The notes under the pieces: generated by a model
Told to the model about the DNA's origin: nothing
Databases searched by the model: none
What the model saw: the letters and a program-made list of their open reading frames with translations, nothing else
Shown here: piece after piece, positions 27,757-36,333 of the stretch
Layout: each line of letters opens with the position of its first letter
Numbering within the stretch: position 1 is the stretch's first letter
Assembly (NCBI GenBank): GCA_046330935.1
Contig: JAXLRU010000002.1
Location: 1-64,000 of the forward strand
Direction: 5' to 3'
Source of the DNA: JAXLRU01 sp046330935
GTDB taxonomy: Bacteria; Actinomycetota; Actinomycetes; Actinomycetales; Kineosporiaceae
DNA length: 64,000 nt
Program-made: the position numbers and the translations under genes

Positions 27757-27810
27757 GTGGACCCCCTTAGCGGGACGAGGCAGCCGCCCGGAAGCGGGCG
27801 ACTGTCTCGA

Positions 27811-27838
27811 TGACGCTCCTCGACGATCATCTGTTGCA
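27811..27838 (-). promoter_or_regulatory. ECF-type promoter (TGCAAC-N17-CGTC)
   Basis: On the minus strand TGCAAC (27838-27833), 17 bases, then CGTCA (27815-27811), 54 bases upstream of the 27756 start. The AAC...CGTC layout and spacing fit extracytoplasmic-function sigma factors. Three identical arrangements occur at 31099-31126, 36224-36251 and 54665-54692. Confidence 0.7.
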
Positions 27839-27904
27839 GCGTCGGACATCCTTTCTCGCCGGTCGAAGAACGGTCGCCGGGACCGCTGGTCGAGCGGCGG
27901 CGAG

Positions 27905-30900
27905 TCAGCCCTGCGCGGCCGGCACCAGGGCCGTGGCCGCGTTGTCCCGCAGGTCGGCGTCGGCGAGCGGCTCGGTGCGGGTCGCGGCGGCCACGACCAC
28001 CTCGTCGTGGACCTCCGCGAGCGTCCCGGTCACCCGGATCGCGCCGTTCGCGCCGCCGCCGAGTTTCGGCATCGTGCACTGCCACGCGAGCCACGCGACC
28101 GCGGGGAAGTCCTCCAGGGGGCGGCAGATCCCGCCGCTGCCGAGGCTCGGTCGGGCAGCCACGCCGCTGAGCCCGGCCGCCTTGGCGACCACGACCCGCA
28201 CCCCCACCGAGGCCGAATCGGCGTCGGACTGGTTGCGCACACGGACGTCGGTACTCACGGTGCCGCCCGCGACGACCGGCTTGGTGATCCGCACCCGCAG
28301 GTCCGGACCCGCCGTCACGGCCGTGTCGTCGTCGTGCACCCGCCCCCACGCGACGTCGGTACCGGTCGTCACGTTCTCCGACGCGCGCACCCGCACCGGG
28401 ACGGCGACGTCGCGGCCGACGGACAGGTCGCCGAAGACCGGCACGACCACCTCGCCCGTCCGCCGGCCCGCCGGGATCTCCACGGTGCGGACGCGACCGT
28501 CGTAGCGGACGGCCGCCTGACTGCGCACGCCGTCGGCGTCGGGTGTGCCCGCCCCGCCCCAGAAGGTGACGGTCACCGGGTCGTCGGACGCCTTCGACAG
28601 CACCACCGGGTAGACGAGGTTCGCCTGCCCCCGGTCGCCCTCGACGACGTCGGGCGCGTCGAGCACCGTCAGCACCGGCGCCGTGTCGTCGTCGAGCACC
28701 GGAAGCAGGGCGTCCACGGTGGTGCGGGTCGTGCCCGCCTCGTCGGCGGGGTCGACCACCGAGATCGTGTCCGTCGCCTCGACCTGCACGCCGACGGTCT
28801 CGTCGGGCTCGACGACGTCGTCGTCCACCAGCGGGACGGTCACCCGGCCCGTCCAGGTCCCCTCGTGCGGCGGCACCTGCAGCGTCGTGTCGACCGGGGT
28901 GAAGTCCTCCCCAGCGGTGGCCGTGCCAGCGTCCGTGGTGCGCACCCGCAGCGTCGCCCAGGAGCTGCTGGAGCCGCGCACGGTGACCGGGACGCTCGCC
29001 TGCGCCGGCCGCCCGGCGCTCTCGCGGACCGGCACGGGCTGCCCCAGCCACGCCTCGGCGCGGGCGCGGGCCACGTCGCTGGGGTCGCTCGGGCGCGAGC
29101 GGCCGACGTTGTTGACGGCCTCGATCGCCACCTGCACGGGCCGACCGTTGTCGCGGCGCAGGCTCCACATCAGTCGACCCTGGGGGTCGACGGCTGCGCC
29201 CTTGGCCAGGACCACGGACCCGTCCGTGAGGTCGGTGACCCGGTAGAAGTTCACCTTACGGTTGTTGTCCTCCACCGGAGGCAGCCACGAGACGCGCACC
29301 GCACCGTTGAGGCCGACGGCCTGGACGTCGCGGGGCGGCGTGGGCACGGACCGGTAGGTGTCCTCGGTGTCGGGCTTTCCGCCGGTGAGGATCGGGCCGG
29401 GGCTCGGCCACGGGTCGGGCTGGGGCCCGCTCGGGTCGGGCACCAGGTAGGAGGCCCCGTCGACGTTGTCGTTCTTGTTGGCGTCGGTGCCGTCGCCGGA
29501 CGTGGCCCACGCCTGCCACCCCCACGTGCCGTAGACGTGCGCGTCCCCGGTGACCTTCACCGTCGCCTCCTCACCGGGGGCGAGGGTGCCGAGCGCGCAG
29601 GTGTGCACGCGGGTGGGGTAGGTCCCGCCGTAGTTCACCTCGTCGACCTCTCCGATCGGGTCGGTGCGGGTGCAGGTGCCCCGCGACGGAACCGCATCGG
29701 CGGTGGCGACGCGCAGGTCGCCCTGCATGAAGCCGAGCACCACGTCCGTGGCCGGCGCGGCGCCGTGGTTGCGCACGTGGATCGTCGTCTCGGGGAGCTT
29801 CCCGTCCAGGACCTGGCTGCCGCGCGTCCTGGCCTCGACGGCGAGGTCCGACCCGCGCTGCGGGGTGTCGCCGTCGTCGTCGAGCACCGTGCCCTCGGCA
29901 CGCGCGTCGACCATTCCGCGCTCGGGTGTCCAGATGGACATGTGCAGCAGGACCAACAGGTCGGGCTCGACAGCGTGGTCGCCGCGGACCCGAACCGGCA
30001 CGTCCACGGTGGTCCCCCCCTTGGGGATGGTCACCGTGAAGGGCGCGCCGTCGATGTCGGCCATGCCGTATCCGGCCACGCGCAGGCCGTAGGCCCGAGC
30101 GCCGATCGTCAGGTCGCGCGGTGCCGGCCTGGTGAGCCGGGCGGTGAAGGGCAGGACCGTCCAGCCGTCGTCACCCTCCTCCACGGGAGCGGGGGGCTCG
30201 ACGACGAGGGTGCCGAGACCCATGAGGTCGTCGTAGTCCTCGATCTGCAGCAGGGTCGACTCCGTGCCGCTCGCCCAGGCCGCGGTACCGGGGACGACGC
30301 CCTCGGCGCGAATGCCGATCGTCTCGGGGTAGCCCGGCGTCTCGGCCTCGTCGTCGTCGAGGAGCGCGACGCTGACGGGCACCGTCTGCGCCCCCGCCGG
30401 GATGGTGACCACGGTGTCCAGCGGCGTGAAGTCGACGCCCGGCGTCGCGGTGCCGTCCGTCGTCGTCACCACGTGCACGTCGAGGTCCACCGGCGACGGG
30501 CTGCTCAGCATCAGCGTGAACGGGAACGACGCCGGCTGGTGGTCGTTCTCGCCGCTCATCGACGTGTCGCCCACCACGCGGATCGTGCGCGAGGGGGTCA
30601 CCGACACCGCCGCCGACGGCGGGCCCAGGTAGGGGTTCATGGCCCGCACGCTGAACCGGTACGCCGTGCCGTCGGTGAGCCCGCGGAACAGCAGTCCCTT
30701 GCGGGGGGCGTCCCAGACCGTCGCGTCGACCTTCTTCTGTCGCCCCGAGGCGAGCTCGGTGACGACGTAGCGGGTGTTGACGGCCTGCTCCTGCTCGCTC
30801 ACCGCCCACGAGACCCACACGGCGCCGTCCTGCGGCAGCGCCGTCACGTCGCTCGGCGCGGCCGGGAGCACCGCGCCCTGCGGCGGCTTCGGGGCCTTGC

Positions 30901-31060
30901 GCGCCTGCGCGGGCGCCGCCACGCCGAAGGTGCCGACGGCGACCGTGCAGGCGGAGACGGCCAGTGCCGCCGCCGCCAGGCGGACCGCACGTCGGCGATG
31001 CCCAGGCCCGCTCCCGGATCCGCTGGAGTACTGGGACGACGTCGTCGTCGAGGGTGGCAT
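27905..31060 (-). CDS. Large secreted Calx-beta / fibronectin-III protein
   Basis: 1051 residues. The signal peptide ends AQA (~residue 53). Then an FN3-like domain (PSDVTALPQDGAVWVSW...), two Calx-beta-type repeats (ATPGVDFTPLDTVVTIPAGAQTVPVSVALLDDDEAETP), a CARDB-like domain (VRNHGAAPATDVVLGFMQGD), a second FN3 (PPRDVQAVGLNGAVRVSW), two more Calx-beta (GTATAGEDFTPVDTTLQ..., EPDETVGVQVEAT) and a final CARDB-like domain ending DADLRDNAATALVP. Calx-beta domains bind Ca2+ and are common in adhesins. ATG 31060 has GGAG six bases upstream. It shares its promoter type with three neighbours; a long adhesive or scaffold role is inferred. Confidence 0.8.
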   Translation of the reverse strand: MPPSTTTSSQYSSGSGSGPGHRRRAVRLAAAALAVSACTVAVGTFGVAAPAQARKAPKPPQGAVLPAAPSDVTALPQDGAVWVSWAVSEQEQAVNTRYVVTELASGRQKKVDATVWDAPRKGLLFRGLTDGTAYRFSVRAMNPYLGPPSAAVSVTPSRTIRVVGDTSMSGENDHQPASFPFTLMLSSPSPVDLDVHVVTTTDGTATPGVDFTPLDTVVTIPAGAQTVPVSVALLDDDEAETPGYPETIGIRAEGVVPGTAAWASGTESTLLQIEDYDDLMGLGTLVVEPPAPVEEGDDGWTVLPFTARLTRPAPRDLTIGARAYGLRVAGYGMADIDGAPFTVTIPKGGTTVDVPVRVRGDHAVEPDLLVLLHMSIWTPERGMVDARAEGTVLDDDGDTPQRGSDLAVEARTRGSQVLDGKLPETTIHVRNHGAAPATDVVLGFMQGDLRVATADAVPSRGTCTRTDPIGEVDEVNYGGTYPTRVHTCALGTLAPGEEATVKVTGDAHVYGTWGWQAWATSGDGTDANKNDNVDGASYLVPDPSGPQPDPWPSPGPILTGGKPDTEDTYRSVPTPPRDVQAVGLNGAVRVSWLPPVEDNNRKVNFYRVTDLTDGSVVLAKGAAVDPQGRLMWSLRRDNGRPVQVAIEAVNNVGRSRPSDPSDVARARAEAWLGQPVPVRESAGRPAQASVPVTVRGSSSSWATLRVRTTDAGTATAGEDFTPVDTTLQVPPHEGTWTGRVTVPLVDDDVVEPDETVGVQVEATDTISVVDPADEAGTTRTTVDALLPVLDDDTAPVLTVLDAPDVVEGDRGQANLVYPVVLSKASDDPVTVTFWGGAGTPDADGVRSQAAVRYDGRVRTVEIPAGRRTGEVVVPVFGDLSVGRDVAVPVRVRASENVTTGTDVAWGRVHDDDTAVTAGPDLRVRITKPVVAGGTVSTDVRVRNQSDADSASVGVRVVVAKAAGLSGVAARPSLGSGGICRPLEDFPAVAWLAWQCTMPKLGGGANGAIRVTGTLAEVHDEVVVAAATRTEPLADADLRDNAATALVPAAQG

Positions 31061-31098
31061 GCCGGGCTCCGATTCCCCGTGGGTGTCAGACACTCGCC

Positions 31099-31126
31099 TG
31101 ACGCCCCTCGGGTCACCGTTGTTGCA
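31099..31126 (-). promoter_or_regulatory. ECF-type promoter (TGCAAC-N17-CGTC)
   Basis: Minus-strand TGCAAC (31126-31121), 17 bases ending gagggg, then CGTCA (31103-31099), 38 bases upstream of the 31060 start. Confidence 0.7.
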
Positions 31127-31176
31127 CGGCAACCACGATCGACGGATCACACCGACTTTGCCGACGCTCGGTCCCG

Positions 31177-33468
31177 TCAGGGGCAGGCCACCACCCAGTC
31201 GCCGGAGTCGGCGGAGCACACGTCCGCCGTCCCGTTCCCCCCGTCGACGCGGTCGTTGCCCGACACCCCGTCCACCGCGTCCAGGCGATCGCTGCCGTCG
31301 CCTCCGAGGAGGACGTCGGCGCCGGCCGCGCCCGTGACCTGATCCGCGCCGCCCATGCCGCTCAGCTGGTTCGCACCCGCGTCGCCCTTGAGCCGGTCCG
31401 CGTACCGGGACCCCGTCACGTTCTCGATGCCGGCCAGGGCGTCCCACCCCCACCCGGTCGCGGTGCCTGCGGTCAGGTCGGCGTTGACGGCCGCGGGGGC
31501 CGCAGCGAACGTCGCGGTGTCGGTGCCGGTGCCACCCAGGAGGTAGTCGTCCCCGGACTGCCCGTCGATCACGTCGTCACCGCCGAGCCCGCAGATGACG
31601 TCGGCCCCCGCGGTGCCGACCAGGGTGTCGGCACCGTTCGTGCCCACGATCGAACACTGGGGGCCGGACACGGTCGCCTGGCTCACCGACCGGTTGTTCG
31701 TCGGCACCGAGTCGGGGATGTTCCCCGTCACCTGGACGTCGGCGACGAGCTGACCTGGGTTGATCGCTGACCACGAGTGCTCGATCAGCACCTTTCGGCC
31801 AGGCTCGATCGGCTCCGTGGAACACGATTCCTGCATCAGGGCGTCGATCTCCCCGGCGGTGCAGGTTGCCGAGACGGTGCTGTTGCCCGTGTCGACTCCT
31901 GGCAGCAGCACCGGGCCCTGGAGGCGGAGGTGGTACGAAGCCGCGGCCGGAGCCGGACCGTTGTTGGTGATCCACACGCGGATGACGAGGTCGTCTCCCA
32001 CGAAGATCCCGGTCGAGTGATCCAGCATCACCGCGAGGTCGGCCGTGGGGCCTGCATCGTCGTCCGTGATCGTGCCTGTGACGCTCGTGGTGGAGAGCTG
32101 GACCTCCTTGGGCGCGCTGAGCAGCAGGACGACCGTCTCGTCGGGCTCGTCGAGGGAGTCCGGGATGACAGGGACCGTGATGGTCCCGCTGGTCTGCCCC
32201 GGGGCCAGGGTGAGCGTGCCCGAGGTCGGCGTGTAGTCGACTCCGGGCGTGGCCGTCCCGCCCTTCGTCTTGTACGTGACCGTCGAAGGGGCTCCGGACA
32301 CCGGCCTCAGCGTGACGGCGAAGCTCATGGTCGTCGAGCCCAGCGTGCCCTCGGCCACGCTGGGGGTGCTGACGAACAGCGTCGGCACCGGGTCGTTGTC
32401 CACGATCGTCCCGATGGCTCTCCCGGGCGCCAGGAGGGCGGCGTCGATCGGGGTCGACGCCGTGACGTTCATCGTCTCCGCCTTCTCGTGCAGGGCGTCG
32501 TCCAGGACCTCGACCGTGACGGGGATCGAGGTCGCCCCCGGGGGGAAGGTGACCTTCTTCGTGGTCGGGGTGTAGTCCAGGGTCGCCTTGGCCGTCCCGC
32601 CGCCGGCCTTGAGCGTGACCGTGACCGGGCGGGCCGAGGGCGCACTCAGCGCGGCGGTGAAGCCGAGCGAGCGGGAGGATTCCGAGGCCGTCCCGCCCGT
32701 CACGGTGATCCACGGCCGCGGGGAGATCGCCGCGCTCGGCGTGCTGGCGGGGCTGCTTCCGACCGTGTTGACCGCCGTCACCGTGAACGTGTAGGCCACC
32801 CCGTTCTCCAGGCCCTCGACCGCCGCCGTCGTCGGTGGTGCCACACCGGGTGCCACCCTGCCGACGATCGACGAGGCTCCGCCCGGAGACGCGACGACGC
32901 GGTAGGAGTCGACCGGGGGGACGCCGGGGGTGGCCGGCGCCTGCCAGGTCACCGTCGCGATTCGGTCGCCGGGGACGGCGTTCACGCCGGTGGGCGCCGT
33001 CGGCGCGCTCCCCCCGGAGTACACCTCGATGGCCCGGGCCAGACCTGAGTCTGCGATCTCCTGCGCCGACAAGGACCGCTCGTTCTTCGCCTTGTCGCGC
33101 AGCACGATGCGCTGCAGGAACCACGTTCCGCTGCGGGCGTACTGCGGGAAGACGAGATCATCCGTGTAGATCCCGTCGTTGGCCGTCCCGCTCACCCGTC
33201 GGGCGTCCCACAGGCCCACCGCCACCCACGACTCGGGCGCAGACGGGTGCCACCAGTACACGGAGGCGTAGTCGAGGCCGCTCAGGTCGTCGGTGATCGC
33301 GGCCGTGACGGTGACCTTCCCGTCACCGTCCTCGACGTCCACCGATGTGGCGGACACCGACAGCGACACGACCTCCGGTGCGGAGGTGTCCGACACGGCA
33401 CTCGTCGGCAGCACCGCCGCTCCGAGCAAGGCTGCGGTCATGCAGGCGATGAGGACGGGCGTGCGCAT
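31177..33468 (-). CDS. Secreted FN3 / Calx-beta / RTX-repeat protein
   Basis: 763 residues. Signal peptide (MRTPVLIACMTAALLGAAVLPTSAVS), an N-terminal Ig-like region (APEVVSLSVSATSVDVEDGDGKV), FN3 (APTGVNAVPGDRIATVTWQAP), two Calx-beta repeats (KATLDYTPTTKKVTFPPG; ATPGVDYTPTSGTLTLAPG), a CARDB-like domain (DLAVMLDHSTGIFVGDDLVI) and at ~620-763 hemolysin-type GGxGxD nonapeptides (CGLGGDDVIDGQSGDDYLLGG, LLGGDGSDRL). RTX repeats fold on Ca2+ after export and usually mark type I substrates in Gram-negatives. Here a Sec signal is present instead. Start 33468 has AGGGGG nearby. The upstream signal is only a weak form of the neighbours' ECF element. Confidence 0.8.
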   Translation of the reverse strand: MRTPVLIACMTAALLGAAVLPTSAVSDTSAPEVVSLSVSATSVDVEDGDGKVTVTAAITDDLSGLDYASVYWWHPSAPESWVAVGLWDARRVSGTANDGIYTDDLVFPQYARSGTWFLQRIVLRDKAKNERSLSAQEIADSGLARAIEVYSGGSAPTAPTGVNAVPGDRIATVTWQAPATPGVPPVDSYRVVASPGGASSIVGRVAPGVAPPTTAAVEGLENGVAYTFTVTAVNTVGSSPASTPSAAISPRPWITVTGGTASESSRSLGFTAALSAPSARPVTVTLKAGGGTAKATLDYTPTTKKVTFPPGATSIPVTVEVLDDALHEKAETMNVTASTPIDAALLAPGRAIGTIVDNDPVPTLFVSTPSVAEGTLGSTTMSFAVTLRPVSGAPSTVTYKTKGGTATPGVDYTPTSGTLTLAPGQTSGTITVPVIPDSLDEPDETVVLLLSAPKEVQLSTTSVTGTITDDDAGPTADLAVMLDHSTGIFVGDDLVIRVWITNNGPAPAAASYHLRLQGPVLLPGVDTGNSTVSATCTAGEIDALMQESCSTEPIEPGRKVLIEHSWSAINPGQLVADVQVTGNIPDSVPTNNRSVSQATVSGPQCSIVGTNGADTLVGTAGADVICGLGGDDVIDGQSGDDYLLGGTGTDTATFAAAPAAVNADLTAGTATGWGWDALAGIENVTGSRYADRLKGDAGANQLSGMGGADQVTGAAGADVLLGGDGSDRLDAVDGVSGNDRVDGGNGTADVCSADSGDWVVACP

Positions 33469-33536
33469 GGCTGACCCCCTGGTCCGAGGGGGCCCCGCGA
33501 TCACCCCCGTCCGCTCACCGTACGAGGGCCTGGCCG

Positions 33537-33571
33537 TGACGGATAGGGGTTGATCGGTAGCAAACAGTCAA
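33537..33571 (-). promoter_or_regulatory. Promoter region of the RTX/Calx-beta gene
   Basis: Minus strand shows TTGACT (33571-33566), a sigma-70-like -35, with CCCTAT after 17 bases. Overlapping it, TTTGCT-N17-CGTCA (33564-33537) keeps the CGTCA half and spacing of the neighbours' ECF element but not its -35 half. Which one is used cannot be told from sequence. Confidence 0.35.
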
Positions 33572-33602
33572 CACGCCGCAGAGGGGCCGGGAACGCGCCG
33601 CC

Positions 33603-34517
33603 TCACCCCCAGCGGCGGCCGGTGATCCGCTCGTAGGCCTCGACGTAGCGGGCGCGGGTGCGCTCGACGACGTCGGCGGGCAGCGGCGGAGGCGGGACGT
33701 CGCCGGACCTGTCCCAGCCGGAGGCGGGCGAGGTGAGCCAGTCGCGCACGTACTGCTTGTCGAAGCTCGGCTGGGCGCGGCCGGGCTGCCAGGCGTCGGC
33801 GGGCCAGAACCGGGAGGAGTCGGGGGTCAGCACCTCGTCCCCGAGCACGATCCGGCCCTCGCCGTCGCGGCCGAACTCGACCTTGGTGTCGGCGAGGATC
33901 ACCCCGCGCTCGCGGGCAGTCGCCTCGGCGCGGGAGTACACGGCGAGGGTGAGCTCCCGCAGGGCCATCGCGTCGTCCGCCCCGATCGTGGCCACGACGT
34001 GCTCGAAGGTGACGTTCTCGTCGTGGTCGCCCAGCGCCGCCTTCGTCGCCGGGGTGAAGATCGGCTCCGGGAGCCGCGAGCCGTCCTCGAGGCCCTCGGG
34101 CAGCCCGACCCCGCACACCGCGCGCCCGGCCCGGTACTCGACGAGGCCGGAGCCCGTGAGGTAGCCGCGGGCCACGCATTCGACGGGGAACATGTCCAGC
34201 CGCATGCAGACCATCGCCCGGCCCGCGACGGCGTCCGGCACGTCCGTCGAGATCACGTGGTTGGGCACGACGTCGGCGAGCAGCTCGAACCACCACAGGC
34301 TCAACGCCGTCAGCACCGCGCCCTTGTCGGGGATCGGCGTCGCCAGCACGTGGTCGTAGGCGCTGATCCGGTTGCTGGCCACGACGAGGAGGCGGTCGGC
34401 CTCCCCCGTCTCGGGCTCGTACAGGTCGCGGACCTTGCCCGAGTAGACGTGCCGCCACCCGGGAAGGGCTGCCGGCTGGGGAGCGGAGGGGCCTGCGACG
34501 GCGGGGGTGCTGGTCAC
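33603..34517 (-). CDS. purC: SAICAR synthetase
   Basis: 304-residue phosphoribosylaminoimidazole-succinocarboxamide synthase: joins aspartate to CAIR using ATP (purine pathway). Seen: HVYSGKVRDLYE nucleotide-binding start, LLVVASNRISAYDHVL, the PVECVARGYLTGSGL block, and DTKVEFG with PDSSRFWPAD and SFDKQYVRDWL at the substrate site. The start is uncertain: GTG 34517 with GGGAG eleven bases upstream is preferred; an ATG-like extension to 34550 adds 11 residues. The gene is isolated between two secreted-protein genes instead of lying beside purS or purD. Confidence 0.95.
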   Translation of the reverse strand: MTSTPAVAGPSAPQPAALPGWRHVYSGKVRDLYEPETGEADRLLVVASNRISAYDHVLATPIPDKGAVLTALSLWWFELLADVVPNHVISTDVPDAVAGRAMVCMRLDMFPVECVARGYLTGSGLVEYRAGRAVCGVGLPEGLEDGSRLPEPIFTPATKAALGDHDENVTFEHVVATIGADDAMALRELTLAVYSRAEATARERGVILADTKVEFGRDGEGRIVLGDEVLTPDSSRFWPADAWQPGRAQPSFDKQYVRDWLTSPASGWDRSGDVPPPPLPADVVERTRARYVEAYERITGRRWG

Positions 34518-34560
34518 GGACGGGAAGTCTCCCAGATCCGTGACCAGCACGCCCCGGGCG

Positions 34561-36165
34561 TCACTTCAGGCGGCTGACGAGCCCGAGCCGCCCGTAGAGG
34601 AGGTTGTTGGCCAGGCCGGGGTCGTCCATCCCCGGCCAGGCCAGGAAGGCCTCGACGTAGGCGTACGCCGGGCGCGTCCCCGTCGCGTCGTGGGAGAAGG
34701 TCACCTGCGCCTGCGCACCCTTCGCGAGGTCCCCGAGCGGGCACCGCCAGGCCGTGTACCGGCCCTCGACCGGGCTGGCGAAGGTGGCGAGGACCTCACA
34801 CGATGCGGGGGCGGACAGCGTGACGGCGGGTTCGTCGGGCCCGAGGTGAGCGGTGACGAGGATCTCGGCGTCGGAGACCGCCGCGGCGGTCTTGTTCCGG
34901 GTGGTCAGCACCCACGTCTGGCCCTTGGTCAGGGTCGCGTCGAAGGAGCCCTGGCCGGCGCCGCGCGGGGTGGAGACCAGCGCCAGGTTGGTGCGCGCCA
35001 CCTTGCCCGCGTCGTCGTCGCGCACGAGGACCCGGGAGTCGGACGCCGTCCACCAGCCGCTGGGCAGGCCGAGCAGGGCCGAGAAGCCGACCCGCAGGTC
35101 GCCCTCGGGGATCCGGTCGCCCCGCACCGCCAGGCCCAGCGGCACGCTCGTCGCCCCCGCCTCGATCGTGACCGGAGCCGTGGGCCGGTAGAGCTGGGCG
35201 AGGTTCGCGCCCATGATCACGGGCAGGAGCTGCAGCCGGGACGGCGCGGGCTGCGACAGGCGCAGGACCATGCCCAGGTCCGTGGGCCCCTCGTCGCCCT
35301 CCTCGACCGACTCGGGCCGGTCGACGTAGACGACCCGGCGGTCGGCGTCGTCGTCCAGGATCTCCCCGAACGGCGAGGGAGCCGACGGCAGCTGCTCGGA
35401 GGTGACCTCCAGCCCGACCGTCTCGGTCTCCTCGGCGACGGTGTCGTCGACGAGCTGCAGGGGCACGAACTGCTCGGTGACGCCGGGCGCGAAGGTCACG
35501 GTCGCGTCCAGCGGCTCGAAGTCGCTGCCGGGGGTGGCGCTGCCCTCCGCGGTGGTGCGCACCCTGGCCGTGACCGGGACCTTCTGCGCGGCCAGGAGGC
35601 TCACGCGCACGAGGCGTCGCTCGTCGCGGGTGCCCTCGAAGATGTAGTCGAGGGCGTCCATGCGCGCGGTGACGGCGGCGCCGATGGTCAGCGGCGCACT
35701 CGGCGCGCTCTCCGCCGACCAGCCGGCCTTGTTCCGGGCCCGGACGACGAACTCCGGGCTGTCGCCGTCGCGGAAGCCGCGCCACACGTGGCTCGTCGGC
35801 AGCGCACCCGTGCTGTCGGGCTTGACGAGGTGGTTGCTCGGCCAGCCCACCCGTACCACCTGGTAGGAGCGCAACGGGGTCGCGCCCGGGTCGGCGGGCG
35901 CCTGCCAGCTGATGGTGACCTGGCCGTCCCCGGTGACCTTCGCGACCACGTCGCGCGGGGCACTCGGCGCGCCCGCCACGGGCGCCGCGGCCGGCTTCGC
36001 CGCAGCCACGGGGGCCTGCGGCACGGACGCCGGTGAGCCGGCGGCGTGGGCGGCGGAGGGGACTGCGGTGAGGGCGAGGGCCCCGCACGTCGCGAGCGTC
36101 ACGACGGCGAGTGCGCCGGGCCGGCGGCGGAGGTCCCCGTGGGGTGTGGCGAGCGTCGTTCTCAT
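34561..36165 (-). CDS. Secreted FN3 / Calx-beta protein
   Basis: 534 residues. Signal peptide cleaved after AHA, a Pro/Ala linker, FN3 (APRDVVAKVTGDGQVTISWQAP), a Calx-beta-type domain (ATPGSDFEPLDATVTFAPG...VDDTVAEETETVGLEVTS), a second related beta-domain and a C-terminal CARDB-like domain ending DDPGLANNLLYGRLG. The same closing motif (D.DL.NN) appears in the 27905, 36334 and 53129 proteins, so these are one family. ATG 36165 has GGGAG 10-14 bases upstream. It is driven by a TGCAAC-N17-CGTC element and ends ten bases before the purC open frame. No enzymatic motif. Confidence 0.75.
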   Translation of the reverse strand: MRTTLATPHGDLRRRPGALAVVTLATCGALALTAVPSAAHAAGSPASVPQAPVAAAKPAAAPVAGAPSAPRDVVAKVTGDGQVTISWQAPADPGATPLRSYQVVRVGWPSNHLVKPDSTGALPTSHVWRGFRDGDSPEFVVRARNKAGWSAESAPSAPLTIGAAVTARMDALDYIFEGTRDERRLVRVSLLAAQKVPVTARVRTTAEGSATPGSDFEPLDATVTFAPGVTEQFVPLQLVDDTVAEETETVGLEVTSEQLPSAPSPFGEILDDDADRRVVYVDRPESVEEGDEGPTDLGMVLRLSQPAPSRLQLLPVIMGANLAQLYRPTAPVTIEAGATSVPLGLAVRGDRIPEGDLRVGFSALLGLPSGWWTASDSRVLVRDDDAGKVARTNLALVSTPRGAGQGSFDATLTKGQTWVLTTRNKTAAAVSDAEILVTAHLGPDEPAVTLSAPASCEVLATFASPVEGRYTAWRCPLGDLAKGAQAQVTFSHDATGTRPAYAYVEAFLAWPGMDDPGLANNLLYGRLGLVSRLK

Positions 36166-36223
36166 GACCCTGTCTCCCGAGGGGTCGGCGGTGTGGCGTC
36201 ATTGCCGTGCGGCGCCACCTGGC

Positions 36224-36251
36224 CGACGCCCGTCGGGCCCTCGCTGTTGCA
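36224..36251 (-). promoter_or_regulatory. ECF-type promoter (TGCAAC-N17-CGTC)
   Basis: Minus-strand TGCAAC (36251-36246), 17 bases, CGTCG (36228-36224), 58 bases upstream of the 36165 start. Confidence 0.65.
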
Positions 36252-36333
36252 CGCTCCCGCGATCGAGCGGTGAACCGACGGAGCCTGTCGCCGCCCGGTC
36301 ATGGTCGGCCGGTTCCTCGAGGGCCGGGCCTCG